Assembly (NCBI RefSeq): GCF_020382885.2
Contig: NC_058504.1
Span: 9,972,519 to 10,036,518, forward strand
Direction of reading: 5' to 3'
Length of the DNA stretch: 64,000 nucleotides
DNA from: Scatophagus argus
Taxonomy: Eukaryota > Chordata > Actinopteri > Scatophagidae
Every line of letters begins with the position of its first letter. Positions within the stretch are counted from its first letter, which is position 1. The notes under the pieces were generated by a model that was given only the letters and a program-made list of their open reading frames with translations, ran no database searches and was not told the DNA's origin. Positions 12,906 through 26,223 of this stretch are shown here, piece by piece. Position numbers and translations under genes: made by a program.

Positions 12906-13795
12906 CTGGAAACAAGTTAAAAATGTCTTAAAACAAGTTTTAAGACATCATTTGTCTTATTAAGTTATAGTCTTGACCAACTGCAGCGTTTTCAGTGTCT
13001 GTTGGTGTAAACATTTAACATTCAGTGTAATGAATCATCATGTCTGATCATTTAAATGACTCAGTTACAACCATTTATACTTTTCATCATATAAGGAATT
13101 TGGCACTTGCACTGGTAGCCTACAGCTACACCCAAGCAAGAAAAGTCTTGTTTCTGGCACTACTGTATTATAATTATCGTCTATTCCAAGAATAGGTAGA
13201 AGTGAAGACTGTACACTCAGCAATTCTAGCTGGCAGGCAGAGGACTGTTGAGGCGTGTTGGCAGCAGTGTTCACCTCGTCCTCCGCTGCCTGACCTTGAT
13301 CTCCAAGAGGTCTTTCATCTCTCATTCAGGACCTCTGCAAACCTGTGGAATTTGGGAAGCTCTGCAAGCGACGCTACCATGGAGTTTTTGAAGCTTCAGG
13401 GGTGGTGAAACAGAGCTCCCAGTCATAGCGACGGCGCTTTCAGGAATGCTGAGGAATCTCCCAACAACGACACAAGTCAGGCTTTCGGCACAATGTGACC
13501 GCTGTTGTCCTTGGAGCAAATATCGCCTCAGAGGAAACACCTATCGAACCTTCTCCGCATCACCGTATTAAAATCTCCAGCTGGTACTGCCTCAGCACTG
13601 TGAACAGTGTAGTGTTGATGGATTAAGTGTAAGGTATATTCACAGAGAAATAAAGAGGGAAGTCACTGAGGATGGAACAGGAGGCAGTAGGCAGAAGGCC
13701 AGGTGTAAATGTGTAACTCTGTAAGCATGCAGTGTGTGATGATGGTATCATCTTTCGTCTTTCTGCTGCGCATAACAAGCACAAGAGATTTCCTT

Positions 13796-13818
13796 TGTGT
13801 GTGTGTGTGTGTGTGTGT
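13796..13818. repeat. (TG)n microsatellite
   Basis: A perfect TG dinucleotide run of 23 bases. Confidence 0.9.
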
Positions 13819-13954
13819 TTGGCATTGAGCAGCTTGGCCTCTGTTTTTCTGTGGATTCCTGTCTTTCCGTCTTCTTCCTTCCCCCTTTTCCGAGAAGGTT
13901 CCGCTCATGAACTGTAAATTATACAGGACAGGAGACACAGTCATTAAAAAAAAA

Positions 13955-14092
13955 TTGTTAGACATTTTGGGAAATACACTTATACGCTCTCATGCTCAAA
14001 GTGAGATAAGCAGATCATTACAGTGCTCATGTCAGAGCCAATAGCTGGTTACACAGCTGACACAACTAGCCTGGCTCTGTGCAAAGTAGGGA
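13955..14092 (+). mobile_element. Fragment of a percomorph MITE-like repeat
   Basis: Recognisable blocks in order are TTTTGGGAAATACACTTAT, a TCATGTCAGAGCC block and CTAGCCTGGCTCTG. They follow the left half of a repeat that is abundant in percomorph fish. The same family occurs, in inverted form, at 27842-28127. It has no coding capacity. Confidence 0.5.
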
Positions 14093-14662
14093 TGCCAATA
14101 TATACGTGCATATTTTTTCCACCTAATTGCAGAGAGAATAAGGTGTCTGCTGTAGGGGGAATTAACATTTAATTATTCTTACTTTTATTGTGATGGCCCG
14201 CTGGAAGATGCAGACATACAGTGCTTTTCAAAATGTACACATACACATGTCCAGAATTTAAAAAAACTTAAACTACTTTGCCAACAGCTCATGTAATGTG
14301 TGCATAACTTCACTGTTTCAGTGTATTCTGCCTGTCGCCTTACTTTTGCAGAGAAAACTAATAAGCATAATTCCCAAAAGAGATGTAACTATAGAGCTTT
14401 CAGAGCCTGAATTTTAGAAAACTTTATCAAAGTATCTTACACATGACAGAAACTTTCCTGTATATTTTTCCCAGTCTGTCAGCCTCTGTAAATTGATGTA
14501 TACAGTGAGAAGTCTTTTCACGATAAGTAAAAAACGTTTCTGGGTCCATCGTACCACCTGTCTTCTGTCTGTTGTACGGTCGATTAGCAGTTTCTTGTCT
14601 AACACGTATTTCAAGGTTCATTCATGCTCCTCTTTCAGGCAAGACATCCGGAAGTATATTTG

Positions 14663-14695
14663 ACAGTTTAAAGGAGAAATCTCCCTTTAAACTGT
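14663..14695. repeat. Short near-perfect inverted repeat
   Basis: Two arms (ACAGTTTAAAGGAGA and TCTCCCTTTAAACTGT) pair over about 15 bases with one bulged base and a tiny loop. It would form a stable hairpin in RNA or single-stranded DNA. It is too short for a typical pre-miRNA, and no gene is attached to it. Confidence 0.6.
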
Positions 14696-17600
14696 TAAAA
14701 ACACCTGTTGGTAGTATATCTTTAATTTCCGAAACCATTTGCTCTGTTTGACAGTGTTCATTCAATTGTTCAAGCTTTACCAGCTTATTCCTGTCAAGAG
14801 TCACATGGGGCTGGAGCCTTTAAACAAGCTCCTGGCATGCTATTGGTGCTGGAAAAGTGTAAATAAAATCTGAAGAGGTTTCTAGTCGATCACAGAACTA
14901 ATACAGACTCACAGTGCTCATGATAGCCTATAGGGTCACCTGACTTGCATGTCTATGACATTTGGTAGGTCACGAAATTGACAAATAGACACAAATACAC
15001 CAGTTTCTCCACCAACATGGACTCAATAGGCCAAGTGTATAACTACTGTTGTGGCTGCCGAATATTTTTTTTTCTAGAAAATAAGAAGCATGGAAAAAAT
15101 AATGACCCATTCACAAAATAACCTTGAAAATACACTGAACACTGCAGGTCTAAGATATTTAACAGAGTGGGTTATTTTCCCCCCATCTTCATGTCTGTTT
15201 CGCAAACACTGAAGGTCAGCAACCCCTGACCCACCCCGAGCTCAACACTCACAGTCACTTTTTCTGACCCATACTCACGTTCTCACACTTTCCAAGACAA
15301 TTCATGTAAGAAAACAGAGAAATTCCTTGGAGACTCACTTTTTCGCCTGTCGTATTCATTAAAATGACCTCTTTTCGGGGAAGTGCGTTATTAGCCTGTC
15401 ACTGCCTGACAGGCAAGAGAGGAAAACAAATCAAAAGAAAGCCACCAGGTTACACACCATCCGTGTCATTTTTGTTTGACTTTCTTCATGATTATTTTTT
15501 TGTTTGTTTGTTCTAATATATGTCACCACTGGTGGATGGCGAGGCTGAGCTTGTTCAGTCTGGAGGAAAGTGGCGTGGAGGATTCCAGATGAGTGAGTTC
15601 ATGCTGGGTTTGTGCGAGTAGGCATACCTTAAATTTCCTTGGAAATGGTGCTGTGGCCATGAGCACAATATAAAACCGGTAACACTTCCATATTGAACAG
15701 AGCTGTTCCCTTTTGTATGTTACCCCACTTTATAAATTAGACAGAGTTAGATAAATTTGTACATTAAGGTGGTGAACAAAGATGCGATCCCGCTGCCTGA
15801 TATGACGGCAACACGGTGGGCCGAGGGATCAAGACTCGTGTGACCGTTCAGCAGACATGCTGTGAGGGCCCCACGACACTTTCTGTAAGCAAATGGGGAT
15901 TTATTAAAAGGATCACAGGGTTTTCTCTGGACTCTTTAATCTGATAATTGGCCTCAGATTCAAACAAACCATCTGAACCTTAAAAGAGTAGAGTGATTAT
16001 TCTATAACAATCCCATAGCTCTTGTCCAGACCCTCTCGTCACTTGGGGACTGTAGAAACAGGAGTTTTTTTGTTTTGTTTTTAGAAGAGGGAACAGTGAA
16101 CACAAAGAACGTCCCTTTCTCCTCTCCAGCATGTGCCTCAGTGTTTAATGTCCCACTTTTTTCTCTCCAGAAATATTCATTGCTTCTTGACTCAGTCCCT
16201 TTTCATGAAAGCCCTCCCATCCCATCTGTCTGTCCTCTACCGGTCCTCATCATCAGGTCAACACAGAGCGGACATTTTCCACATTTCAATGCACGCGTTG
16301 TTGCAGCACTTGACAAAGAGTTTCTTCTGCACCAGGAATTATCTTTTCAGCTGTTATTTTATCTTCCCTCCCTGATAAAAAATCTCATCCTTCTGTTGGG
16401 CAAATACCTCTCCTGCCACTGGTCCCTGGTTCTCCTGCAGGGCCTTGTGGGGACGTATTCAGCCCGACTTCCCCTCAGCATGATGTCATTTCAGTTTGGC
16501 TGCATGAGCTGTAAGAGGAAAGGGGGGAAAAAAAAGAAAAAGAAAAAAAACACAGCAAAACTAAGGAATGCAAACTGACTGCGATGAAATCCATTAGGAG
16601 AGACATGCAGCATGCGTCTCCTCGTATCTTTAACCAGTCTGGGCAGACTGAAGGGTGCAAGAGGGAGTCTGCTGTGAGATGAGATTGAAAGTGGTTCCAA
16701 ATGATATTCTGTCTCTCCAGCCTCTAAACTCCCATAGTAACCTTCAAACATGTCTTTGGCCTGGATAAGGAGATGGGCATCTGTTTGTTTAATAAAGTGA
16801 CATAATGGTTAAAACAGGACTTATGGCCCCAAAGAACAAAATAAATTGCTATTACGACACATCAAAGATTGTACTCAAATTAGTGCCATTTTTCTGTATA
16901 TAAGTAAGATAACAACTGCATTTGCAAATGTTGTTTTCCAGTAAAGTCTTGTTGATCAAAAAGGACAAAAACTGTCGTAAACTTGCGTATCATGTATCAT
17001 GATTTGAAACAGACACGACTGAGAACCAAAGCAGATGATCTTTGGCTGTGAAATTTGGTTTTGGTTTCATTTTCTGTCACGTTAGTCGTGAGACTGAACA
17101 AATGCTGACCCTGAAAACAATGCTGGGCAACTGGGAAATGAACAAAAACAAATAAATTAAATGTACTGAGTCCCTCATAAAAAACACTTTGCACACAACC
17201 TCCCAGTGTGATGAGAAGATCAGTGCCAAAATATTTGATAGAAACTCAAATGTGGGTTAAATATTTGGATAATTTTAACTGATACCAGAGGGGAGACATT
17301 ACTCAGGGAATGACATAAATCCTTTGAGATGTGGGTTGCTTGGGGAGGCCAGAGATAATACAGAAGTGTCTCCATCTTATCAACAGTGACAGTTCAAGTA
17401 AAAGGATCTTGAGTCACAGACAGCCACGCAGCTGTTACACATTGTGGAAAAGGCAAAAGTGAGAGGCTCTCAAGTAGAATTACAGGCCAATTCAAGGCAA
17501 GTCATTTATCACACCAATATGATTTTAATACGGAGAAATCATCAAAAGAGGCTGTGACAGAAACACAGCAGGGGCAGCTGCAAATCGTGTGACCACATGA

Positions 17601-18894
17601 GATAAATTAAACTTCCTCAAGCTGTTTCCATGGAGGAGACAGACACAAAAAGCATTCAGGTCATTCGAGTCAAGGAACAAATCTGGTGTAAAAGACTTGG
17701 TAAACAGACTCAAATATTTACAGCCTCACAGAGAGCATTCCTCCTCACAAGCCTCTGGATGGGGCTCTCCTTCACGCACAGATACAGTTTAGTTGATAAG
17801 TTTGCTGCTGAAAATATACTCTTACCTCCCACCTGCATATCCTTGTTTGACTCTTGTGAGCAGCATAGTCTCTGTCAGCTTCATACCTGCACTGAAAGCT
17901 GGTTAAAACTGTTTAAACTGTCTCTCCCACTTGGAAAACTTTCTGTTTGCCAATATTTCTATTCTCCAACCAGCTATACATTCACAGCGACATTATTTTT
18001 CACCGAATCACAACTGCAATCAATTATGTAACCCGCAAATCATATTTCATCAAATCTGAGGCATAGAGGTATTGTTATTAAGTATCTCCAATCTTCATGA
18101 GTTCAGTCTTGGAGAAAACAAGCATCTGAGGTCATGTACAATTTGTATATCCCTAAGCTACCTTTACAAAGTTGGTTTCCAAAGTGGTACTTGGGGTTGC
18201 TCCTCGCTGAAATGTAGGAAGAAATTAGGTTATTTAAAACTACATCAACAGACTTTTCATTGTCTTGAGGGCAGAATAACAAGTGGAAAACAAAACATAA
18301 ACCTATTATTGCCTTTGAAATTGTTATGGGGAACGTACTAGCACACAGTTGCTAATTTACACTTCCAGCAGTAATGGAGCAACATTAGCATTCATTTGGA
18401 GTCGCATTTCTGGCCACTTGACGAATGGAAATCCAATATTTACTCTCCCTTTAGTTCTAGTTTGGTCTCCACCAACTCCTGAGAAAAAATATCTGTCTTC
18501 TTAGCTTGCCAGCTGCTTTGTGTTAACAGGCTAGTTGCTAGCTGTGCCTGTCTGCTGATTGGTGTTGAAAACGCAGTGAACTGTGGGTTTTTGGAGCACT
18601 TAACACTTGGGGGCTGAATACAACAGCCTGTGCTAACATAGAAATATTTATATATTAACTTTTTTATTTCAAACTTTGGTTATTCCCATGACATTTTACT
18701 AACCTGTCTCAATAATAACCTTTAATTACTGAACAGATTTCTCATCCAGTAAACCAAATTTCCTGAAAACATTCCAGTTAAAAATGTAAGGCAGTCTGCC
18801 TTGAGGACCACTTTTACTGTCTCGCCTCTTGCATGAACAGCTCTACAGTCCATTAAACGAAGGCTGTGGTGCTACCTGAGTCTTGGATCCATTG

Positions 18895-18952
18895 TTCCTG
18901 AAAGTTACGGAATGTTCCAGAAAGTTACGGAATGTTTTGATACGTTCTGGAA
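18895..18952. promoter_or_regulatory. Cluster of three heat-shock-element-like dimers
   Basis: Three TTCnnGAA motifs lie within 58 bases: TTCCTGAA at 18895, TTCCAGAA at 18915 and TTCTGGAA at 18945. They sit in a locally duplicated unit AAAGTTACGGAATGTT. This is the sequence form bound by HSF, but no gene start is visible nearby. Confidence 0.35.
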
Positions 18953-19051
18953 TGTTATCACCGCAGTTCTTTGCTCCAGAGAACTCACACAGGAACCGCC
19001 CCACAGGAACAATGAAGAAGCATTGATAAAGGACAAGAATCCAGGGGTTTC

Positions 19052-19077
19052 GTGTGTGTGTGTGTGTGTGTGTGTGT
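19052..19077. repeat. (GT)13 microsatellite
   Basis: A perfect GT dinucleotide run of 26 bases. Confidence 0.9.
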
Positions 19078-20829
19078 ACATTCATACCCCCCCCGAACAC
19101 AACAACAAAAACACCTTTGAGGAATATAGCCATTCATGCTTGTGAGGGACATCCAGTGTACATGTGGTGGCAATTATTTGTATGTTAAACTGTCATTTTA
19201 TTTCTGTAATCAACCTCAACATTTGTGGCCCGAGTGGTTTTCATCCTCAGCGCCCTGCGTGAAGCAGAGGCAGACTATTCAGATGCAGGAGGTTGCCAGA
19301 TTTCTTCACTCTGCTCTTACTTGCAGAGCTAATCCACACAGTTGCATGCAATATTAATTTGGTGACACTGCTCTACTACAAAACACAACAACACTGTCCA
19401 TAATCACAGACAGGCTCGCAAAGCAGACATTTCCTCTGCAGTATATTAAACCACTTGTATGTGAAAAAAGAGAAACGGGGCTGTCTTTGTCAGCAAGAAA
19501 CACATAGCTGACAAACAAATTAAAGTTCCTAACAATCAGTGCATGTGTTGTGCTGGTACTGCATTCCTCCAGCTAAGTTAAAGCATTTTTCCACTGCTCG
19601 CTTGTTTTCCCCCGCGACATAACTCCTACAGGGGATTTTTTTTTATGATTGCATCCCCATGCACGTGAATGGGGAGCTGAGCAAGCCAAAATACCGCACT
19701 AGGAGGTTTTCTTGCTTCTGAAAACAAAATCTAAGAAGGAAGAGAACGTGGCTTTTCTTGCTACATTCTTTCCTTCATCGGGAATTCACTGAGGTTTGGC
19801 CATGCAATTTTTACTGGAACCTTTTCCTGTTCGCCTGGGAATATCAAGGCCGTCCATTTGTTATCCCTGCATGCTTTGAACAGAGAAGCCACAGACTGGG
19901 ATTCAGAGCAGGGCGAGTACTCAGGGCATCCACACAACCATAGTTTAATCCTTTATACACCACATATCACACTGAAAGAAAGCGAGCCCCCACTGCCAGT
20001 GTCTGAAGCAGACCCCTGAAAGCCATGGCACTCATTTTCCCGAGAATAATACTCATATGCAGATCAACCACAAGCTTGTGTTTCGGAGTTTTGTCCCCCT
20101 GACTGGCTCTCTTTTCATTTTCAGACAGATTGATGAAGCATCGTCGCTCATAATTGGATTCCAGCATGGCACATCTCTGCTCTGTGCCCAGCTGGAGCTT
20201 ATTGTTTTTGACCAGTATTTAAACCATGGCTGATTGGAGTCTATAAATCGAGCAGACAAGAGACGGCACAGAAATTTGCATCTCCAAAAAGCCTTCGGGG
20301 CTATGACAAAACATACCACATGAAAACTGTTTAAATGCAAACTTATCTGACGGTTATCCACAGCCAGATGAACAAAAAGCCCAGAGGACATGAGTGCCTG
20401 AGAATCTTGGATGATCACAAAAGCTTGGTAAACGCATGTCTGTTTATAATAAGTGATAGAATTCAAAACACGCCACGCAAAGCCAAGGAACACTTGTAGA
20501 AAAAACATCAACTGTGTTTGACACCAGAGATACAGTTGGGGGAGATTTAGAAAAAGACGTCCTGTACCACTGAAATAGAGTACAGCACAGTTTCAGCCAG
20601 TCCTATTTTCCCTAACTCACCAAATATTGAATAAAAGGATAAAAAAAAAGACATTCACATCTGTTTTCACTGTTCTGTGCTATGTCGCTCATTAATGCGT
20701 TAGAGAAATAATGATTGTGTAATGCCGACTCAAAATTACAACCTGCTATAATCACTTTGAACACACTGAAGCATGCGAGGCAGCGCAAACATCTGGTGGC
20801 TCAGTGCAGCCATGTGGGACAAGTGACTG

Positions 20830-20831
20830 CA

Positions 20832-20864
<33 letters not shown>
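20830..20864. repeat. Compound (CA)n(GA)n microsatellite
   Basis: A CA run of about 20 bases passes directly into a GA run of about 15 bases. Confidence 0.9.
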
Positions 20865-22327
20865 GCACATGAGGTGGCTGATGTGGCCAAAGTCTGATCT
20901 CAGTACAGACGAAGCTGGGCTGCAGCTGTGTGTCCTCATGTTCACCTCCTATCCAGATCCATATTAGTAACACTGTTGCTCAGCCAAGACCTGCTCCTGC
21001 TGACACTTGGACATGAGCAGGCTACATCGGGATATACAATTACACAAGGTCAGGCTCTCTTATATATCTCTGTCTATCCAGCTGTTACCTTAATAAGTTG
21101 TAACTTTTTTTTGCTTAGATGTTTAACATGTTTCATCTAATGTCATTTCGTGACAGCAGAACACCACTCTACACTGGTTTGTTCAAGTAATTTCAAATGC
21201 ATCTCGAGGTCTTGCCATAAAATATGACTGAAAGCTCCAGAAATAAGGCGTAAGTGGACTTGATGTGATGTTTAAAATATCTTCCAGCCGCACCCCAAAA
21301 CTCGAGTAGTGAAGTGGTTTATCCTTGCTTTCTTGCTGCAGTGATGTAGAGTTGTACTCCAGGCTGCGTCGGTACGCTGTGACATCAACGTGTGTCTACA
21401 GGTGCAACAGACTTGAAAATTTCAGTGACGCACTGCTGGCGCTAAACCTTTGTTGAACATAAAAAAAATCCTACCTTTCATTTAGTCTATGCGTATATTT
21501 TCCATCTTGCAAAGGCCATTTTGTGTCTCTCTGCTGGCTTCATTCTGTGCATACAGCAGTTGCTTTAACTCTCTCTGCTCGTGTAGACAGAAGGTGTTGT
21601 TGAATTATGAGCCTGTGACTTGGCAGGGGTGTTGACCGACTGTCAGTTTAAGGAGCACCGGTTCACCAACTCCACCACAGAACCAAATGAGCTCCACTCA
21701 GCTGCCAAAGTTCCAGATGCCCTCCAGTCACACAAAATAAACACTCTGAGGACATGTGAAAACCTCGGAGTTAATCTGCACTGCGCTGTCTCGAGGTGCC
21801 CAAATATTTACGTTGGTCTCACAAAACAAAACATTTTCTCTAATTTGGCATTACATAAACAACTTGATTAAATGAGGAAAATCATCTGCAAATTACTAAT
21901 AGAAATAACTGTTAGTTGCCGTCCTGCAGTGTCTTCAGATTGCATTTGCACCATTAACAGAAGGGAAAAGTGGTGCAGACTTGTGCAGGGCACAGCGTGA
22001 GTTCTTTCCCATCTAAATCACATCTTTCTCTTCCTGCGTATAAAACAAAAACCTGGAAAAAGCTGAGTGAGTTAAGGCAGCGCAAACAGCGTGAACCTGC
22101 TGCCCATAAATCAGACGCCTGACAGCTCTGTAACAATGGACTCCACCTGATCTTTCCTTGCTGCTGCTCTCAGCACCGGAGCGGCTGCTGCTGCAGACTT
22201 GTGTGGGTCTGCACGACCTCAGCAGGGCTGCAGAAAAGAGCATCGCCGCCGTTTCAGCTTAAAACAAGGAGAAAACTCTTCAAACTCTTCAACTCATCCC
22301 CTTTCTCCACATAGGACAATAACAATT

Positions 22328-22550
22328 TATCCTGCACTACAGTTAACACTAAGATTGTATCAGCACCTTATCTGCTATTATCTATCTATATCTCATGTAG
22401 ATACTCTGTTTTTTTGTAGTACTCTGTTATTTTTTTATATATTATTATATTCTGTGGGGAAATTACTTTCTACTTTTGTATACTTCTTTGTATTGCAACC
22501 CTGGCACAACAATTTCCTGCGGGATCGATAAAGTTCTTATCTTATCTTAA
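22328..22550 (+). mobile_element. LINE 3' tail fragment
   Basis: The end reads CCTGGCACAACAATTTCCTG, then CGGGATCGATAAAG, then TCTTA repeats. It is the familiar 3' end of fish LINE copies (AATTTCC..GGGATCAATAAAG followed by a short tandem repeat). There is no open frame. It is a 5'-truncated copy on the plus strand. Confidence 0.6.
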
Positions 22551-25500
22551 AAGCAAAAAGCAATCAATTCTATCGACATGTCAGGGCAAAGCTGATCACA
22601 TCTGGCTTTTGAAGTTGTGATCATCACAGAGAGGATGCAGGGAAACAGTTTCTCATGTCAGGGAGGAGGAGGATGATCAAAAAGCTTAACGAATAACATG
22701 GAAATAGACAACGCGAGCAAAGCGAAGACGTGAGAGAGCAGCAGAAGTTGTGGTGGTTGAGGGGTGTTGTTGCTTTTAATGAGTTGCCCAGACGCCATGT
22801 GACAGACAGATGGAGCATCAAGGCAGGAGTCACACAGACACTTGCTTTGCACTGCAGTGACCAAACATGATGAAGGTTTAAAATAGAGGAGAGGGTACAG
22901 GGTACAGAGAGAAGTCTTGGTAAAAAGATTTTGTCAGCCAGCCCCCTCCTTCACAGCTCTCTCCTTCTCTTTTTCCTCCTCTCTTTGTGAGGCCCATATA
23001 AAAAGACGTGGGACTTGTTCCACCCTGTTCTCTTTATTCTTCCTCCAAGTTAAGGTTTACTCCCTCGGGTTCTCTTTCCTCTACTTTGTCGGTAGTGCCG
23101 GGAAACTCCAAAACATATCCAACAATGTCATTCAAATCAAGCACGGTAGAAAGTTAACATTCAGTGTTGTCTCTCTGCGCCCTGAGAGGCTCCCAGCTCT
23201 CCATCATCTGATACTCTCTCGCTAAGTTGCGAGCGGTGTCAGATTCAACTGGGTCAAGGCGCGGAGAGGCTGAAATGCTCCAAATGTGCACACAAAGGGT
23301 CAGTGCAGGACGGATCCCTGACAATCTGGGTGTGCGCACATATAAATCGGCCTCCAAACACTGATTTATGTGATTTCACTTCGTATGTAGAGATGCGAGT
23401 TGCTGCAGCAGTCTGGGCATGTGCAACATATTTGCTGCGCCCCACATGGTAAACGGCGCGTGGGAGCGAGGCCAGGTATCTTAATCCCCATCACCCTTGG
23501 GATTCCCCACCAAGAGATCCCATTAGTGAGGATAAAGGCTGTAATGTAGTCCAGAGAGGCTCGGTGGACTTGCGGTGTGCTGCAACCCCCACAGGCCAGC
23601 AGTGACCTCCATCTGATCCCTCACTAACTGGAATTACAGCTCCGGCTCCAGCAGGCAGTGTAAAAGAGCAATGAACTGTAAAGCAGTTTGATGTCTTAAT
23701 GAACAACATACACACAGCAACAAGTCCAATAAAGGGCACCTATAAATTTGAAAAGAGCAGTATTTGCAGATACCATAGAAACCGTTGCAAACACTAGAAG
23801 GCTTGCAGTGTGGAGGACAGGAGGGTCTGTAACACTCAAAAAATAATATCAACTGCTTGGAATGATGCCGTAAGATGCCACAATGTTATGAAATGGAAGA
23901 AACAGCAGCCACGTGCCTCTAAATGCAATTTTGAAAGAAAAACTGAGTCTCGAGTGTTACTACAGAGGGCTTTGAATGGGGAAACCGTGTCTACATTCTT
24001 CTCAGACATACAGTACGGCACATAGCCCTGGGTGAGCATCTGGTGTCACTGAGCAATAATCACTCACAACGTGAACACGTGAAATAATTCAGCGACTACA
24101 TCCGGAGAAATTTATTCACTTTAATGATGTCCGGAGAGCGATCAGAGTGGGTGTCGGAGCATGAAAATGAAGAAATCTGAGACACCTGAACATAAATTGC
24201 AACCTTCGTCCTGAACGGGGCAGAGAAGAAGACGGCTGATCACGTGTGATCAAGATGGATGGAAGTCATTTTGATTGGCAAATTATGAAAGAGTTACATT
24301 AATAAACATAAAATGGGGACAGCCCAAGGCCTTCAGCAGGAAAACACTCATTATACAAAATATAATGATCGCTATAAAAAGTGGACTCATGGTTGAGATC
24401 AAGTTGTGGTAAAGTCACAGGCAAACAAACAAAACAGATCTGCAATCCACGAGGGAGTCTGAACTTCTCTGGACATTATTTTGTGCTTTTCTTTTTAAAG
24501 AAGAAAATTCGTTCAGAAGTCCCGTGTCCTGTCCAATGAAAATGAGGACGCCATCTCCAGAGCCAAGAGGTCACAGCGAAATGTGACGATGTAAAGACAC
24601 GATACGTGAATCTTTATGCACCGCCTGTGAGCTACGTGCCTCCATCAGTACTTCACTCTGCTGCTCACATTTACTTTGAATTGGACTATTCAAACTATTG
24701 GACTATTCCTGTGACTTATTCTGAAAATCGTGGCTTCAAAATAAAATTCTCCTACCTCTGCACCCTAGATAACAAACCACACACTTGTTCACATTAATTT
24801 ACTATTCAACTGAGACAGGAAGTGTCAACTGGAACGCAGATAAAAGCTAAGAAAACACATATCAGGAATGTGTGCAACACTGGATGATTTTGTTTGCCCA
24901 ACAGGAAGTATACCTGCATGAATGCGTTTATTCACTCACAGTTTATGTGCACAGTGAAAACTAAAGGTAATATTTACACACAGAGGCTGCAAACAGTTAT
25001 AAACACAATGAAATGTTCCCTAATGTTTTTTACATTTGGCAGGTTGGGCCCTTTTGTGGTTCATCATGTTGAACACTGATGTTTTTTTGTTTGTATGAGG
25101 GTTTTTGCATTGTACTTCACAGTTACACAACATTACACATCATCCTCACAGGATGGGTTACACATGATGCTTGGACTGTTCCTAATGAGCTGCTCTCCCT
25201 CAAACCACGGTAACACAAACCCAAAACTTGGAGCCCCCATTGATTCTCATAGGTGATTTTAAGACGCACTGACATCTAACTTTTCATAATCATAATCAAA
25301 CACAGCATGTTTGCAGAAGGATACGAAAGATGAGACCAAGAATGTAGAGAGGTCGGAGTCTGATGATCGGAGTGTATGTTGGACTAGTAGCATGTTGGTT
25401 CTACAGAGATGTTGGCCAGAGACGGACAGCAGAGGGAATAGTTCCTTACTGAGATGTGAAAAGGGTGCACAAAGACTGAAGATTTGCAACCTTTGCAAAC

Positions 25501-26223
25501 CTCCTGTTTGCAGAAGTCAAAGAAAGACTAGCAGCAAATCTTACATCCCCTCACACAGTAATGCTCAGAAATCTGGGTCTTCATCTCGTCAATAAGCTCT
25601 GCATGTTTGATTCCATCTCTTTGGTGCACATATATTGTTATTTCTTTTTTAAAAAAAACAACAACACTGTGGCCCTTTACAGTGACACATTACAAGGAAC
25701 TGGGGGCCATCAGATGATCAAATAAAAAGAGGTTAACTGACCCTGCAAGCCTCTAATACAGCTTGGTTATGGAAACACTAAAGCTAAAACACTTCCTCCT
25801 CATCTACAAACACACACACACACACACCTGGTCAAAAGTCCATGTCCCTGGCCTTCTTAGTTATGATCCTTTCATCTGGAAACAAAGAGCCGCGTAAACC
25901 AGTGTTGTTCCCCCAATTAGGAGTCGAAAGGAGGTCTGGAGATGAAGAGAGACAGCAGCAGCTTCTGGAGTCAGCATGAAAGCTGCTCATTTGAGAACAC
26001 CCTGCTGAGTTAATTCAACCCCTGCATGAGTGTGTATGTTTTCACACTGGCCTACTGAACTCTTTCATTTCATGCCATCAGAGGACCTCTGGTGTGAACA
26101 CATAGGCTCAAAGGAATGCACACATGATAATACGCACACACAGAGCCATCATGAATGCTGAGTGAAATAGCTCCTTTCTAATAACTGTTTAATTTTAGCT
26201 CTTATCGCAGATTGCTGCAATTT

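Noticed and set aside
16075-16578. 167-codon plus-strand open frame
   Set aside because: Translation is Leu/Ser/Pro rich from a pyrimidine-rich stretch and ends in a poly-Lys tract from an A run; no family likeness.
20053-20511. 152-codon minus-strand open frame in the gene-poor interval
   Set aside because: No domain, no splice context and a composition typical of chance; overlapping frames on the same strand are equally open.
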